Part shown: positions 1 to 9,002 of the stretch, in pieces | Numbering within the stretch: the stretch's first letter is position 1 | Layout of the letters: every line of letters starts with the position of its first letter | NCBI RefSeq assembly: GCF_000384315.1 | Contig: NZ_ARVW01000001.1 | Coordinates: forward strand, 434,001-498,000 | Origin: Amycolatopsis nigrescens CSC17Ta-90 | GTDB lineage: Bacteria; Actinomycetota; Actinomycetes; Mycobacteriales; Pseudonocardiaceae | DNA length: 64,000 nucleotides | Direction: 5' to 3' | The notes under the pieces: generated by a model | The model's database searches: none | What the model saw: the letters and a program-made list of their open reading frames with translations, nothing else | What the model was told of the DNA's origin: nothing | Position numbers and translations under genes: made by a program

Positions 1-400
1 CCGACTTGTCCTGGTCGACGAGCAGTGCTCCCTTGGTGCCGGTTTCCGTGGCACCGAACAGGAAGCCATCGTCGATGTACAACAGGGAAATGACGTTCCG
101 GTCCACCAGGTTCGCCTGCACGACCTGTCCGGCCTGATAGTTGACCCCGGGTCTCAGCTCGCCCTGCTGCCCCCAGACGAAATTGAACTTCAGATCCCAG
201 AAGAATCCCACCTGCGTACCCGGGTGACACGTTTTGACCAGCCAGGCGAGCGTGTGCACGTCCTTGGGCATGTCCGGCTGCTCCTGGAAGATGAGCGCCT
301 TGTGGCCGGCCAGCTTGGAGTTGTTGGTAATGGTCACCGAATATTTGGTGTCCTCACCCAGCTCCAGCACGTCATGGGCTCGATACGACACGACAGTCAT
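1..400 (-). CDS. RhiA-like protein, C-terminus cut by window edge
   Basis: The minus strand is open from an ATG at 398-400 to base 1 with no stop, giving the first 133 residues. A GAGGAG ribosome binding site lies just upstream of the ATG. The visible protein has no signal peptide or membrane segment. It contains a hydrophobic/aromatic stretch (residues ~50-90: LAWLVKTCHPGTQ, then FFWDLKFNFVWG and a GELRPGV turn). From memory this pattern matches the small RhiA family of rhizobial and soil bacteria (SLAWFAK...FxWxxxxxFxW...G.L.PGV), whose biochemical role is not settled. The family call is by motif only. The 168-base upstream gap (401-568) holds a TTCGGCCGAA palindrome at 535-544 in an AT-richer stretch, possibly promoter sequence for this gene. 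Confidence 0.6.
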   Translation of the reverse strand, partial: MTVVSYRAHDVLELGEDTKYSVTITNNSKLAGHKALIFQEQPDMPKDVHTLAWLVKTCHPGTQVGFFWDLKFNFVWGQQGELRPGVNYQAGQVVQANLVDRNVISLLYIDDGFLFGATETGTKGALLVDQDKS

Positions 401-568
401 GGTTGACACTCCTCGGATTTCATGGGCGGGACCCCGCCGAGATCAGTCTGCTCCTCGGTCGGGCGTCAAGAAAAGCAGAGACACCCGTCCGGACCTCGCG
501 GCAACCCACTTGCCGTATTTAGCAGATTTATTCGTTCGGCCGAATGGTTATTGCCGCGGCTGTTCCGT

Positions 569-1792
569 TCACTCCGGTGGCGGCAGCTCGAAGGTGACCA
601 GGGCGCCGCCATCGGGCGCGTTCGCGAAAAGCAGGGTGCCACCGAGCACTTTGGCCTGTGCGGCCGCGATGGTCAGGCCGAGGCCGTGCCCGCCCGGCCG
701 GTTGGTGTCCCCGGTCCGGAACCTGCTCGGCCCTTCGCGCAACAGGGTGTCGGGCAGGCCGGGGCCGTGGTCGCGCAGCGCGACCCGCCCGCCGTCGACC
801 TCGATCTCGATCGGCGGGGCGCCGTGCCGCCTGGCGTTGAGCATCAGGTTGACCAGCACCCGCTCCAGCCGCCGCGGATCGGTCTCCAGCGCGGCGTCGG
901 TGATCACCCGCACCTCGGCTTCCGGCACCACCCCGGCCGCCCGGCGGCGGACGAACTCGCCGAGCGCCACCTCGGAGCGGTCCGGCTCTTCGGTCGCGGT
1001 GTCCAGCCTGGCCACCTCGAGGACGTCCTCCACCAGCGACCGCAGCGCCGACACCCGGTCGCGGACCAGTTCGGCGGGACGGCCCGGCGGCAGCAGCTCG
1101 GCCGCGGTGACCAGCCCGGTCACCGGGGTGCGCAGCTCGTGCGCGATGTCGGCGGTCACCCTGCGCTCGGCCACCAGCCGCGCCTGCAACGCGTCCGCCA
1201 TCGCGTCCACCGCCTGCGCGAGGTCGGCGGTCTCGTCCTGCGGCCGGGTGCCGATGGCGTCTCTGACCCGCGCCGGGTCCCCGGCCGCCACCCGGCCGGC
1301 CGCTTCGGCCGCGCGCCGCAGCCGCCTGGACAGCCGGTTGCCGATCACGATGCCCAGCAGCGCACCGGCCACCGCCACCACCACCGAACCGATCACCAGC
1401 ACCTGGTCCAGCCCGGCCAGCGCCTGCGTCTGGTCGGCGTAGGAGCTGCGCAGCGAGAGGATCCGCCCGTCCACATCGGCCGCCGCCCAAATCCCCGGGT
1501 CCGGAGTGGACTCGTCGAGATAGGTCGCCCGGTTCCCGCCGAGCACGGCCGCCCGCAGCGGCGGCGGCAGCGCGGGATCGTCGAGCTTGCTGTCCAGGAT
1601 GGCCTGGCCGGTGCTGGCGTGGTCGCGCAGGATCACCTGCAGCCGTTCGTCCTGCAGCTCGCGCGCCTGCTCCAGCTGGGTGCGGGCGAACGCGCCGTGC
1701 ACCAGCAGGCTCAGCCCGACCGCCGCGGCCGCGGTGACCAGCATGATCACCGCGCTGAACTTCCCGCGCAGGGTGGCCGGGAACAGCTTCAC
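569..1792 (-). CDS. Sensor histidine kinase, CseC-like
   Basis: Membrane sensor kinase of 407 residues. It has a first membrane segment near residues 10-33, an extracytoplasmic domain of about 95 residues, and a second membrane segment near 130-150 followed by a HAMP linker. The dimerisation helix carries the phospho-accepting His in DIAHELRTPV (around residue 217). The ATPase domain shows an N box (NLMLNARRHG) and G boxes (DHGPGLP, GGHGLGLTIA). The GTG start at 1790-1792 is chosen because it overlaps the response regulator stop as GTGA, implying coupled translation; the open frame upstream of it lies inside the regulator gene. With the lipoprotein and regulator genes it reproduces the cseA-cseB-cseC order of the Streptomyces envelope-stress operon. 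The ligand is unknown. Confidence 0.9.
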   Translation of the reverse strand: MKLFPATLRGKFSAVIMLVTAAAAVGLSLLVHGAFARTQLEQARELQDERLQVILRDHASTGQAILDSKLDDPALPPPLRAAVLGGNRATYLDESTPDPGIWAAADVDGRILSLRSSYADQTQALAGLDQVLVIGSVVVAVAGALLGIVIGNRLSRRLRRAAEAAGRVAAGDPARVRDAIGTRPQDETADLAQAVDAMADALQARLVAERRVTADIAHELRTPVTGLVTAAELLPPGRPAELVRDRVSALRSLVEDVLEVARLDTATEEPDRSEVALGEFVRRRAAGVVPEAEVRVITDAALETDPRRLERVLVNLMLNARRHGAPPIEIEVDGGRVALRDHGPGLPDTLLREGPSRFRTGDTNRPGGHGLGLTIAAAQAKVLGGTLLFANAPDGGALVTFELPPPE

Positions 1793-2472
1793 GAACCGGG
1801 CCTGAGCTTGTAGCCGAACCCGCGCACGGTCTCGATCCGGTCCTGGCCGATCTTGGCCCGCAGCCGCTGGACGTGCACGTCGACCACGCGGGTGTCCCCG
1901 CCCCACTGGTAGTCCCAGACCCCGGCCAGCAGCGTGTCCCGGCTCAGCACGCTGCCCGGTTCCTCGGCGAACCGCAGGATCAGCCGCATCTCGGTGGGCG
2001 TCAGCTCGATCACCGTGCCGTCCCGGCGTACTTGGACCGCGTCCGGGTCGATCTCCAGCGCACCGAAGCGCAGCACCGGGTCGGCCGACTTACCGGCCGT
2101 GTCGCGGCCGGCCCTGCGCAGCACGGTGCTGATGCGGGCCACCAGCACCGCGCTGTCGAACGGCTTGGTCACGTAGTCGTCGGCACCGGCCTCCAGGCCG
2201 AGCACCACGTCCACCGGGTCCGAACGGGCGGAGAGCATGATCACCGGCACCGAGGTCTGCTCGCGGATCCGCCGGCACAGGCTGACCCCGTTCATCCCGG
2301 GCAGCATCACGTCCAGCAGCGCGATGTCCGGCGGCCCGGCGCGGAACGCGGACAGCCCGAGCAGCCCGTCCGCGGCCACCGTGACCCGGAACCCCTGCCG
2401 TTGCAGGCTGAGCTGGGTCGCCTCGCGGATCACGTCGTCGTCCTCGACGAACAGCACATGCGTTTCGGTCAC
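1789..2472 (-). CDS. OmpR/PhoB-family response regulator, CseB-like
   Basis: Response regulator of 227 residues. The receiver domain has an acidic pocket (EDDD at 10-13), phospho-acceptor Asp54 (LLDVMLPG) and the conserved Lys in YVTKPF. The C-terminal winged-helix DNA-binding domain (about 130-227) includes LTPTEMRLI and VDVHVQRLRAKIG. The GTG start at 2470-2472 overlaps the TGA of the lipoprotein gene, and the stop overlaps the kinase start, so all three genes are translationally coupled. It is probably phosphorylated by the downstream kinase. Likely targets include its own operon and possibly the divergent LytR-CpsA-Psr gene, since direct repeats lie in the shared intergenic region. Confidence 0.92.
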   Translation of the reverse strand: MTETHVLFVEDDDVIREATQLSLQRQGFRVTVAADGLLGLSAFRAGPPDIALLDVMLPGMNGVSLCRRIREQTSVPVIMLSARSDPVDVVLGLEAGADDYVTKPFDSAVLVARISTVLRRAGRDTAGKSADPVLRFGALEIDPDAVQVRRDGTVIELTPTEMRLILRFAEEPGSVLSRDTLLAGVWDYQWGGDTRVVDVHVQRLRAKIGQDRIETVRGFGYKLRPGS

Positions 2473-3053
2473 CGCGGCGCCTCCGTGAATGCGGCACCGT
2501 CCCAGCGGTACAAGCCGACCGGGCTGCTGGTGGGGCAGCACGGCGCGTCCCCGGTCAGGTAGACCGCGCGCAACGCCGCGATCTCCCCTTCGCCGACCTG
2601 TTCCACCGAACCGCCGCGCTCCTGGGTGGCGAACAGCGCGACCGGCTTCCCGTCCCTGATGGTGTAGACGTGGCCACCGAGCCGCCGCTCGATCGGCACC
2701 ACCCGCTCCGGCAGGCCGGACAGCTTCTCGAGCAGAAGCGCCGAGGGGCAGGCCCACACGTTGATCAGGACTTCGGGCACCGCGTCCCCGGTGAGGTCGG
2801 CGTACTGGGCCTCCAGCGGGTACCGGCCGTCGGCGCACGGCTTCAGGTCGTCCTTGGTCGCCTGGTTCACCGCGGGATCGTCGAGCAGCACCCGGACCGG
2901 GTCCACGCTGATCGAGGCGCCCGCCACCGGGTTCATCGCGCCCGGCGGCCGTTCCACCTGATCGACCCGCCCCTCCACCCGGACGCCGGGGTCGGTCGCG
3001 CACGCTCCGAGCAAGAACACCAGCCCCAGGCAGCCGAGCCGCCACCGTTTCAC
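2469..3053 (-). CDS. CseA-like lipoprotein
   Basis: Lipoprotein of 194 residues. After a short basic start (VKRWR) there is a hydrophobic segment and a lipobox ending LLGAC, so the mature protein should be lipidated and anchored outside the membrane. The central part (VDPVRVLLDDP...KDDLKPC...YADLTGD) and the terminal YRWDGAAF resemble what I recall of Streptomyces CseA, which dampens the CseC/CseB envelope-stress response. The GTG at 3051-3053 has GGAAGG about 10 bases upstream. A GTG eight codons further upstream would put extra residues before the signal peptide and is less likely. No sigE lies upstream here; the neighbour is a divergent LytR-CpsA-Psr gene. Confidence 0.78.
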   Translation of the reverse strand: MKRWRLGCLGLVFLLGACATDPGVRVEGRVDQVERPPGAMNPVAGASISVDPVRVLLDDPAVNQATKDDLKPCADGRYPLEAQYADLTGDAVPEVLINVWACPSALLLEKLSGLPERVVPIERRLGGHVYTIRDGKPVALFATQERGGSVEQVGEGEIAALRAVYLTGDAPCCPTSSPVGLYRWDGAAFTEAPR

Positions 3054-3128
3054 CCGACTACCGCCTTCCCGTTCCACTCGACTGCGATTGTGCCCCGAGC
3101 AGCGCCCGCGTTTCGCGCCGGACCTGCA

Positions 3129-3173
3129 CTGTTACCCGACCGACGGACAGTCGCGGGGCCGCTGTTACACGAC
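3129..3173. promoter_or_regulatory. Direct repeats between CseA-like and LCP genes
   Basis: The roughly 200-base divergent intergenic region contains CTGTTACCCGAC (3129-3140) and CTGTTACACGAC (3162-3173), matching at 11 of 12 positions and spaced 33 bases apart on the same face. OmpR-type regulators commonly bind direct repeats, so these are candidate sites for the adjacent regulator. This is inferred from position only. Confidence 0.4.
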
Positions 3174-3255
3174 TGCAGCCGGGCGGTGAAACCCCGTGGC
3201 TAGCTTCGAACCCGAGTGCACGAATCACCCCGATTCACCTCGGAAAGGGAGTTCG

Positions 3256-4362
3256 ATGTCGCTGGTGCGCAAGAGCGTGGTGGTCCTGCTGACCGCGGCG
3301 GCCCTGCTGATCGCCGGGGTGGCCACCTATACCTACGTCCGGTACCAGCAGCTCGACGACGGCGTCGCCACCGACGACGTGATCTCCCCGCGTCCCTCCG
3401 CGTCGTCCGCACCACCCGTGAACGGGATGAACATCCTGCTGATCGGGCTGGACAGCCGCACCGACAACCACGGCAGGCCGCTGCCGCAGGCGGTGCTCGA
3501 CGAGCTGCGGGCTGGCGAGCCGGACGGGCAGGAGCTGGCCGACACGATGATCCTGGTGCACCTGCCGAAGGATTCCGCGCGCCCGGCGTCCGCGGTGTCC
3601 TTCCCCCGTGACTCCTATGTGGACATCGCGGGCGGGTTCGGCAAGCACAAGATCAACTCCGCGTACGCGCGAGCGAAGAACGCGGCGGCGGACCGCCTAC
3701 GTGCCGAGGGCGTGACCGACGACGACCGGATCGCCCGCGAGTCGGCGACCGAGGGACGGCGCAACCTGATCGCCACCATCAGCGCGCTCACCGGCGTCGG
3801 AATCGACCACTACGCCGAGGTCAACCTGTACGGCTTCAGCGAGATCACCAAGGCCATCGGCGGCATCGACGTCTGCCTCAACAACCCCGTGCACGACAGC
3901 TACTCCGGCGCGGACTTCCCGGCCGGGCCGCAGACACTGTCCGGAGTGGACGCGCTGAAGTTCGTCCGGCAGCGGCACGGCCTGCCCGGCGGCGACCTGG
4001 ACCGGATCCGGCGGCAGCAGGCATTCCTGGCCGGGGTCCGGGACAAGATCACCTCGGCCGGCATGCTCACCGATCCCGCCGCCACGGGCCGGCTGATCGA
4101 CGCGGTGTCCGGGTCGGTGCTGCTGGACCAGGGCTGGGACGTCGCCGACTTCGCGCGACGGATCCAGGCGCTGGCCGGTTCCAGCGTGGAGTTCCAGACC
4201 ATTCCCACCGGGCGGTCCGATCTGTCCACTCCGGACGGTTCCGCGGTGCAGGTCGATCCGGCTCAGGTCAAGGAGTTCGCCAAGCTGTGGCTGGCCGATC
4301 CCCCGATGAACAACGCCGCGGGTGGCGGTGGCGCTGCCGCCGGTCCCACCTGCGTCAACTAA
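3256..4362 (+). CDS. LytR-CpsA-Psr family glycopolymer ligase
   Basis: Membrane-anchored LCP protein of 368 residues. A single membrane segment lies at about residues 5-25, then an extracytoplasmic LCP domain with hallmark stretches: NILLIGLDSR, DTMILVHL, SFPRDSYVDI, KINSAYA, YAEVNLYGF and FVRQRHGLPGGDLDRIRRQQ, which carries the conserved Arg residues that bind the lipid pyrophosphate. These enzymes transfer wall polymers such as arabinogalactan from a polyprenyl carrier to peptidoglycan. The ATG at 3256 follows GGAAAGGGA; an in-frame GTG 20 codons upstream lacks such a site. It diverges from the CseA-like operon, which fits a cell-wall stress connection. Its 3' end faces ndk, with a palindrome between. 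Confidence 0.88.
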   Translation: MSLVRKSVVVLLTAAALLIAGVATYTYVRYQQLDDGVATDDVISPRPSASSAPPVNGMNILLIGLDSRTDNHGRPLPQAVLDELRAGEPDGQELADTMILVHLPKDSARPASAVSFPRDSYVDIAGGFGKHKINSAYARAKNAAADRLRAEGVTDDDRIARESATEGRRNLIATISALTGVGIDHYAEVNLYGFSEITKAIGGIDVCLNNPVHDSYSGADFPAGPQTLSGVDALKFVRQRHGLPGGDLDRIRRQQAFLAGVRDKITSAGMLTDPAATGRLIDAVSGSVLLDQGWDVADFARRIQALAGSSVEFQTIPTGRSDLSTPDGSAVQVDPAQVKEFAKLWLADPPMNNAAGGGGAAAGPTCVN

Positions 4363-4373
4363 GCGCCCGGGGG

Positions 4374-4417
4374 TCGTGAGTGAAAAGTGTTGCCGGGGCA
4401 ACACTTTTCACTCACGA
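4374..4417. repeat. 44-bp palindromic intergenic repeat, copy 1
   Basis: Perfect inverted repeat with 21-base arms (TCGTGAGTGAAAAGTGTTG then CC) and a 2-base centre (GG). It sits between the convergent LCP and ndk genes, 6 bases from the ndk stop. A transcript of either strand would fold into a very stable hairpin, so it can act as a bidirectional terminator, although no T-run follows. The same element occurs at 9005, 25334 and 46966. Confidence 0.95.
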
Positions 4418-4423
4418 GGCCGG

Positions 4424-4834
4424 TCAGAGCTTGGGGAACCAGAGGGCCAGCTCGCGGTTGGCCGACTCGGCCGAGTCGGAGCCGTGCACCAGGTTGAACT
4501 GGGTCTCCAGCGCGAAGTCGCCGCGAATGGTGCCCGGGGTGGCCTTCTCCACCGGGTCGGTGCCGCCGGCCAGCTGCCGGAACGCCGCGATGGCGCGCGG
4601 GCCCTCGACGGCTAGCGCGACGACCGGGCCGGAGGTGATGAACTCCAGCAGCTCGCCGAAGAACGGCTTCTCCTTGTGCTCGGCGTAGTGCTCCTCGGCC
4701 ACCGAACGCTCCACGGTGCGCAGCTCCAGCGCGGCCAGGGTCAGGCCCTTGCCTTCGATCCGCGAGATGACCTCGCCGACCAGACCGCGCTTGACGCCAT
4801 CGGGCTTGACCAGAACCAGCGTGCGTTCACTCAC
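4424..4834 (-). CDS. ndk: Nucleoside diphosphate kinase
   Basis: Complete NDK of 136 residues, the usual length. It transfers the gamma phosphate of ATP to nucleoside diphosphates through a phospho-histidine and so balances NTP and dNTP pools in the cytoplasm. The active-site His117 lies in NLVHGSDS. The N-terminal [12 protein letters not shown] and the [18 protein letters not shown] region are typical. The GTG start at 4832-4834 has a GGAG 10 bases upstream. In mycobacteria ndk follows directly after folC and a DUF4233 gene. Here a phosphatase and an acylase gene separate it from them. Confidence 0.97.
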   Translation of the reverse strand: MSERTLVLVKPDGVKRGLVGEVISRIEGKGLTLAALELRTVERSVAEEHYAEHKEKPFFGELLEFITSGPVVALAVEGPRAIAAFRQLAGGTDPVEKATPGTIRGDFALETQFNLVHGSDSAESANRELALWFPKL

Positions 4835-4891
4835 GACGGTGTTTCTCCTTCAGCAGGTCTTGTGCTATTCGCCCGAACTCTAACGTTCCGG

Positions 4892-6454
4892 TCATCGGCG
4901 CTCGGGGTGCAGGGTCGTCGACCACAGCGAAACGCCGGCCGCGTCGCGCAGGTCGACGGTCAGTTCGCCGCTGCGGCCGTGCACGTTCAGCTCGCCGAAA
5001 TGCTGGAATCCGTCCAGCGGCGAGGTGTTCGCCGCCGGTGGCGCGTGCACGAACACCGCTTCCGGCCCGAAGGTCGGGTCCAGCTTGTTCGGCCCGAACG
5101 CGCCGGCGTGCAGCGGCCCGGAGACGAACTCCCAGAACGGGTCGAAGTCCCCCACCGCGGCCCGGTCCGGCGAGTAGTGGTGCGCCGAGCTGTAGTGCAC
5201 GTCGGCGGTCAGCCACACCACGTTGCGGACCCGGCGCCGGGAGATCTCCCGCAGCACCCAGGCCAGCTCGGTCTCACGCCCGCCGGCCGCGCCGGGCAGC
5301 CCGTTCGCCACGCCCTCGATGTGCTGCCCGTCCGGCACCACCACCCCGATCGGCATATCGGCCTGCACGATCTTCCAGGTCGCGGTGCTCCGGTCCAGCG
5401 CGCGGACCAGCCAGTCCGCCTGCCGCTGCCCGAGCATGTGCCCCGGCCGTGACGGGTCGGAGGTGTTCGCGTCCCGGTAGGTGCGCATGTCCAGCACGAA
5501 CACCTCGACCCGGCTGCCGTAGCGGAAGCTCCGGTAGACCCGGCCGTCCACCGCGGCCCGCTGGTCGATCGGATGCCATTCGTGGAACGCCTGGAAGGCC
5601 CGCGCGGCGAGCACGTCCACCCGCTTCTCGGTGTACTCCGGGCGATCCGTGAGGATCTCCCCCGGGTACCAGTTGTTGACCACCTCGTGGTCGTCCCACT
5701 GCAGATAGGCGGGCACCTCGGCGGCGAACCGGCGCAGGTTGTCGTCGAGCAGGTTGTAGGCGAACTGGCCGCGGTACTCGTCCAGCGTCTCGGCCACCTT
5801 GGCCTTCTCCGGGGTGACCACGTTTCGCCAGGTCCGGCCGTCGGGCAGGGTGACCCGCTCGCTCAGCGGCCCGTCCGCGTACACCGTGTCGCCGCTGTGC
5901 AGGAACAGGTCCGGGCGGCGCTCGGCCATCGCCGCGTAGATCCGCATGCCGCCGATGTCGGGGTTGATCCCCCAGCCCTGCCCTGCCACGTCTCCGGACC
6001 ACAGCAGCCGCACGTCCCGGCGGCCGATCGGCGCGGTGCGGAGCATGCCGGTGCGCGGTTCGCTGGCGACGCGGCCGTCCAGCGCTTCGGCGGTGACCCG
6101 GTAGTGCAGTTCGGTGCCGGGCGGCAGGCCGGGCACGCGCAGCTTGCCGGTGCCGCCGGTGTCCGGGGTGAGCAGCGGCCCGCGCAGCCGCCTGGCGCGG
6201 CGGAACGACGGGTCGGTGGCGATCTCCACCAGCATCCTGGCCGGCCGGTCCGCCCTGGACCAGACGATGGCCGAACTGGTGGTGACGTCGCCGGACTGGA
6301 CGCCGTGGGTGAGCACCGGGCGGTCGCCGCGGAGCAGGACGGGCGCGGCACCGGCGGGCCTGGCGGTCAGCAGGCCGGTGCCCAGCAATCCGGTGGCGGT
6401 GAGGCCGGCGGCGCGCAGCACGGTCCGCCGGTCGTGGTGGGTCGGTTCGGTCAT
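4892..6454 (-). CDS. Secreted PhoD-like alkaline phosphatase/phosphodiesterase
   Basis: Protein of 520 residues with a twin-arginine signal (RRTVLRAAG, ending near ARPAGAA), so probably exported folded. A Fn3-like N-terminal domain (about 45-150) precedes the PhoD metallophosphatase domain. Putative Fe/Ca ligands are visible in WSGDVAGQ, HSGDTVYAD, WDDHEVVNN and LTADVHYSSAHHY. The family hydrolyses phosphate mono- and diesters and serves phosphate scavenging. The gene lies between ndk and a divergent acylase gene, with about 155 bases between the two divergent starts. No PHO box was identified. It is not part of the ndk-folC backbone and looks like an accessory insertion. Confidence 0.9.
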   Translation of the reverse strand: MTEPTHHDRRTVLRAAGLTATGLLGTGLLTARPAGAAPVLLRGDRPVLTHGVQSGDVTTSSAIVWSRADRPARMLVEIATDPSFRRARRLRGPLLTPDTGGTGKLRVPGLPPGTELHYRVTAEALDGRVASEPRTGMLRTAPIGRRDVRLLWSGDVAGQGWGINPDIGGMRIYAAMAERRPDLFLHSGDTVYADGPLSERVTLPDGRTWRNVVTPEKAKVAETLDEYRGQFAYNLLDDNLRRFAAEVPAYLQWDDHEVVNNWYPGEILTDRPEYTEKRVDVLAARAFQAFHEWHPIDQRAAVDGRVYRSFRYGSRVEVFVLDMRTYRDANTSDPSRPGHMLGQRQADWLVRALDRSTATWKIVQADMPIGVVVPDGQHIEGVANGLPGAAGGRETELAWVLREISRRRVRNVVWLTADVHYSSAHHYSPDRAAVGDFDPFWEFVSGPLHAGAFGPNKLDPTFGPEAVFVHAPPAANTSPLDGFQHFGELNVHGRSGELTVDLRDAAGVSLWSTTLHPERR

Positions 6455-6609
6455 GGCGCGGTTCTATCCCGCGTCGCGGTCCACCCGGCCAACTGGGGTT
6501 GTCCACCCGGTGAACCTGCGGAACTCCGCACGATGATCGAAATAGCGAGCTGCCGACGGGCCGCGGTGGCTACGTTGAGCGAGAAAGCACTTACCGAAAG
6601 GCGGTATCC

Positions 6610-8988
6610 ATGTCACTGGCCCGAAAATGGCCGATGGCTCTGGTGGCTCTGATCCTGGTGACCTCAGCGCCCGCGGTGGCCGAGGCCGGCGGAGCCCGCA
6701 GCACGATCCGCTACACCGAGCACGGCGTCCCGCACATCGTGGCCAAGGACTTCGACGGTCTCGGCTACGGCTACGGCTACGCGGCGGCGAAGGACAACAT
6801 CTGCGAGCTGGCGAACGGTTATCTCACCGTTTCCGCCCAGCGCTCCCGCCATTTCGGCCCGGACGGCACCGGCAATTCGGCGCTCAGCTCGGCGAGCGGC
6901 AACCTGAACAGCGACCTGTACTTCCAGCGGATCATCGATGAGGGCACGGTGGAGCGGTTGGCCGCCCAGCCCGCCCCGCTCGGGCCCCGCGCCGAGGTCC
7001 GCGAGCTCGTCTCCGGCTACACCCAGGGCTACAACCGCTATCTCGCCGAAACCGGGCCGGACGGCGTCACCGATCCGGCCTGCCGTGGCGCGGACTGGCT
7101 GCGGCCGATCGATGAGCTGGACGTCTACCGGCACTTCTACGCCATCGCCACGGTCTCCGGGCAGGGCGCGCTGGCCGACGGCACGGTCACCGCCGCACCG
7201 TCCCAGCCGGTCGCCAGCGACACCGATCACACGGCCACGGCCGAACGGCTGAAAGCCGGTCTGGAGCGCACGCTCGGTACCGGCGAGCTGGGCAGCAACG
7301 GCATCGCGATCGGCTCGGAAGGCGTGGCCGAGAACGCCGGAGCGCGGAGTGTGCTGCTCGGCAATCCGCACTATCCCTGGCACGGCGGGCGCCGGTTCTG
7401 GCAGTCGCAGCTGACCATTCCCGGCCGGTTCGACGTCTCCGGCGCGAGCCTGCTCGGCGTCCCGCTGGTGCAGATCGGGCACACCGCGAACGCGGCCTGG
7501 ACGCACACCGTGGCCACCCCGCGCACCTTCGGCCTGTTCGAGGTGCCGCTGGTGCCCGGCGACCCGACCAGCTACCTGGTGGACGGGCGGCCGGAGAAGA
7601 TGACCTCCTCGACCGTCCGGGTCGCGGTCAAGCAGGAAGACGGCTCGCTCGGCGAGGTGCAGCGGACGTTGTACGGCACCCGCTACGGACCGGTGCTCAC
7701 CTCCGCCACCGGCGTGCCGCTGCCGTGGACCGGGCAGTCCGCGCACGCCCTGCGGGACGGCAACGCGGCCAACCTGCGCGGGCTGAACACCTGGTTCGGG
7801 CTGAACCAGGCGCAGAGCACCGGGCAGATCCTGCGCGCGCTGACCGAGACCCAGGGCGCGCCGTGGGTGAACACGGTGGCCACCGACCGGGCGGGGAACG
7901 CGCTGTACTCGGACGTCCAGGTGGTCCCGCACGTCACCGACGAGCTCGAACGCGACTGCGGCACCCCGCTCGGGCACAAGCTGTTCGCCGCCTCCGCAGT
8001 GTCTATTTTGGACGGTGGAAGGTCGTCCTGTGCCTGGGGAACCGACGCGGACGCGGTCGAGCCCGGCCTGTTCGGACCGGCAAGACTGCCGGCTCAGCAG
8101 CGCCGCGACTACACGCTCAACGCGAACGACAGCGCCTGGCTGGCGAACGCGCGTGAGCCGATCACCGGCTACCCGAGGATCGTCGGCACGATCGGCACCG
8201 AACGCTCCGCGCGTACCCGCGAAGCCCTGTCCCGAGTCGAGGAAGTGTTGTCCGGCAAGGGATTCAGCACGGACTCGATGAAGGAGCTGCTGTTCGCCGA
8301 GCACAGCAAGATGGCCGAGCTGGCCGCCCCGGACGCGGCGAAGATGTGCGCCGCCTTCCCCGACGGCCAGGCACCTTCGGCGCACGGGCCGGTGGACGTG
8401 CGGACGGCCTGCGACGCACTGGCCGGATGGGACCACAGCTACCGGCTCGACTCGCTCGGCTCGCTGCTGTTCGAGCGGTTCGTGCTCAATCTTGGCTCGG
8501 CCGGCGGGCAGTGGCTGACCGCGTTCGATCCGGCCGATCCGGTGCGCACGCCGAACACGCTGAACACCGGGGCCGCCGCCGTGCAGACCGCGTTCGGCAA
8601 CGCGGCCGCCGAGCTGCGCGACGCCGGCATCCCGCTGGACGCGCGCCTCGCCGACTACCAGTCGGTGACCAGGAACGGGGTCCGGATCCCGCTGCACGGC
8701 GCCCCGCACCAGCTCGGGGTGCTGGACGTGATCTCGCCCGTCTGGGACGCGCGCCGGGGCAATGTGGAGGTGAGCACGGGGTCGAGCTTCCTGCAGGTGG
8801 TCGCGTTCGGCCGGGACGCCTGCCCGGACGCTTCGACGCTGCTCACCTACTCGCAGTCGGCGGACCCGACGTCACCGTACTTCGCCGACCAGACCGAGCT
8901 GTTCTCCCGCGGTGAATGGGCACGCGGCCGCTTCTGCGAACGCGACATTCTCGCCTCCCCGGCCCTGCACGTCGTCCCTTTGCGCTAA
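6610..8988 (+). CDS. Secreted Ntn-hydrolase acylase (aculeacin/AHL acylase type)
   Basis: Precursor of 792 residues in the penicillin-acylase family. A signal peptide (about residues 1-25) is followed by the alpha chain (YTEHGVPHIVAKDFDGLGYGYGYA), a spacer, and the autocatalytic site Gly228-Ser229 in LGSNGIAIG, where Ser229 becomes the N-terminal nucleophile of the beta chain. The FGPDGTGN and GVPLVQIGHTANAAWTHTV segments resemble aculeacin A acylase and the Streptomyces acyl-homoserine-lactone acylase AhlM. It likely removes long acyl chains from lipopeptides or signalling lactones outside the cell; the substrate cannot be told from sequence. The ATG has an AAGGCGG site 6 bases upstream. It stands alone, convergent with the DUF4233 gene and separated from it by palindrome copy 2. 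Confidence 0.88.
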   Translation: MSLARKWPMALVALILVTSAPAVAEAGGARSTIRYTEHGVPHIVAKDFDGLGYGYGYAAAKDNICELANGYLTVSAQRSRHFGPDGTGNSALSSASGNLNSDLYFQRIIDEGTVERLAAQPAPLGPRAEVRELVSGYTQGYNRYLAETGPDGVTDPACRGADWLRPIDELDVYRHFYAIATVSGQGALADGTVTAAPSQPVASDTDHTATAERLKAGLERTLGTGELGSNGIAIGSEGVAENAGARSVLLGNPHYPWHGGRRFWQSQLTIPGRFDVSGASLLGVPLVQIGHTANAAWTHTVATPRTFGLFEVPLVPGDPTSYLVDGRPEKMTSSTVRVAVKQEDGSLGEVQRTLYGTRYGPVLTSATGVPLPWTGQSAHALRDGNAANLRGLNTWFGLNQAQSTGQILRALTETQGAPWVNTVATDRAGNALYSDVQVVPHVTDELERDCGTPLGHKLFAASAVSILDGGRSSCAWGTDADAVEPGLFGPARLPAQQRRDYTLNANDSAWLANAREPITGYPRIVGTIGTERSARTREALSRVEEVLSGKGFSTDSMKELLFAEHSKMAELAAPDAAKMCAAFPDGQAPSAHGPVDVRTACDALAGWDHSYRLDSLGSLLFERFVLNLGSAGGQWLTAFDPADPVRTPNTLNTGAAAVQTAFGNAAAELRDAGIPLDARLADYQSVTRNGVRIPLHGAPHQLGVLDVISPVWDARRGNVEVSTGSSFLQVVAFGRDACPDASTLLTYSQSADPTSPYFADQTELFSRGEWARGRFCERDILASPALHVVPLR

Positions 8989-9002
8989 AACCGCAGGTCA
9001 CC

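Noticed and set aside
4824..4837. The ndk start region reads TCGTGAGTGAA on the minus strand, like the arm of the 44-bp repeat.
   Set aside because: Only 11 bases match and there is no opposing arm, so it is probably chance from GTG-AGT-GAA codons.
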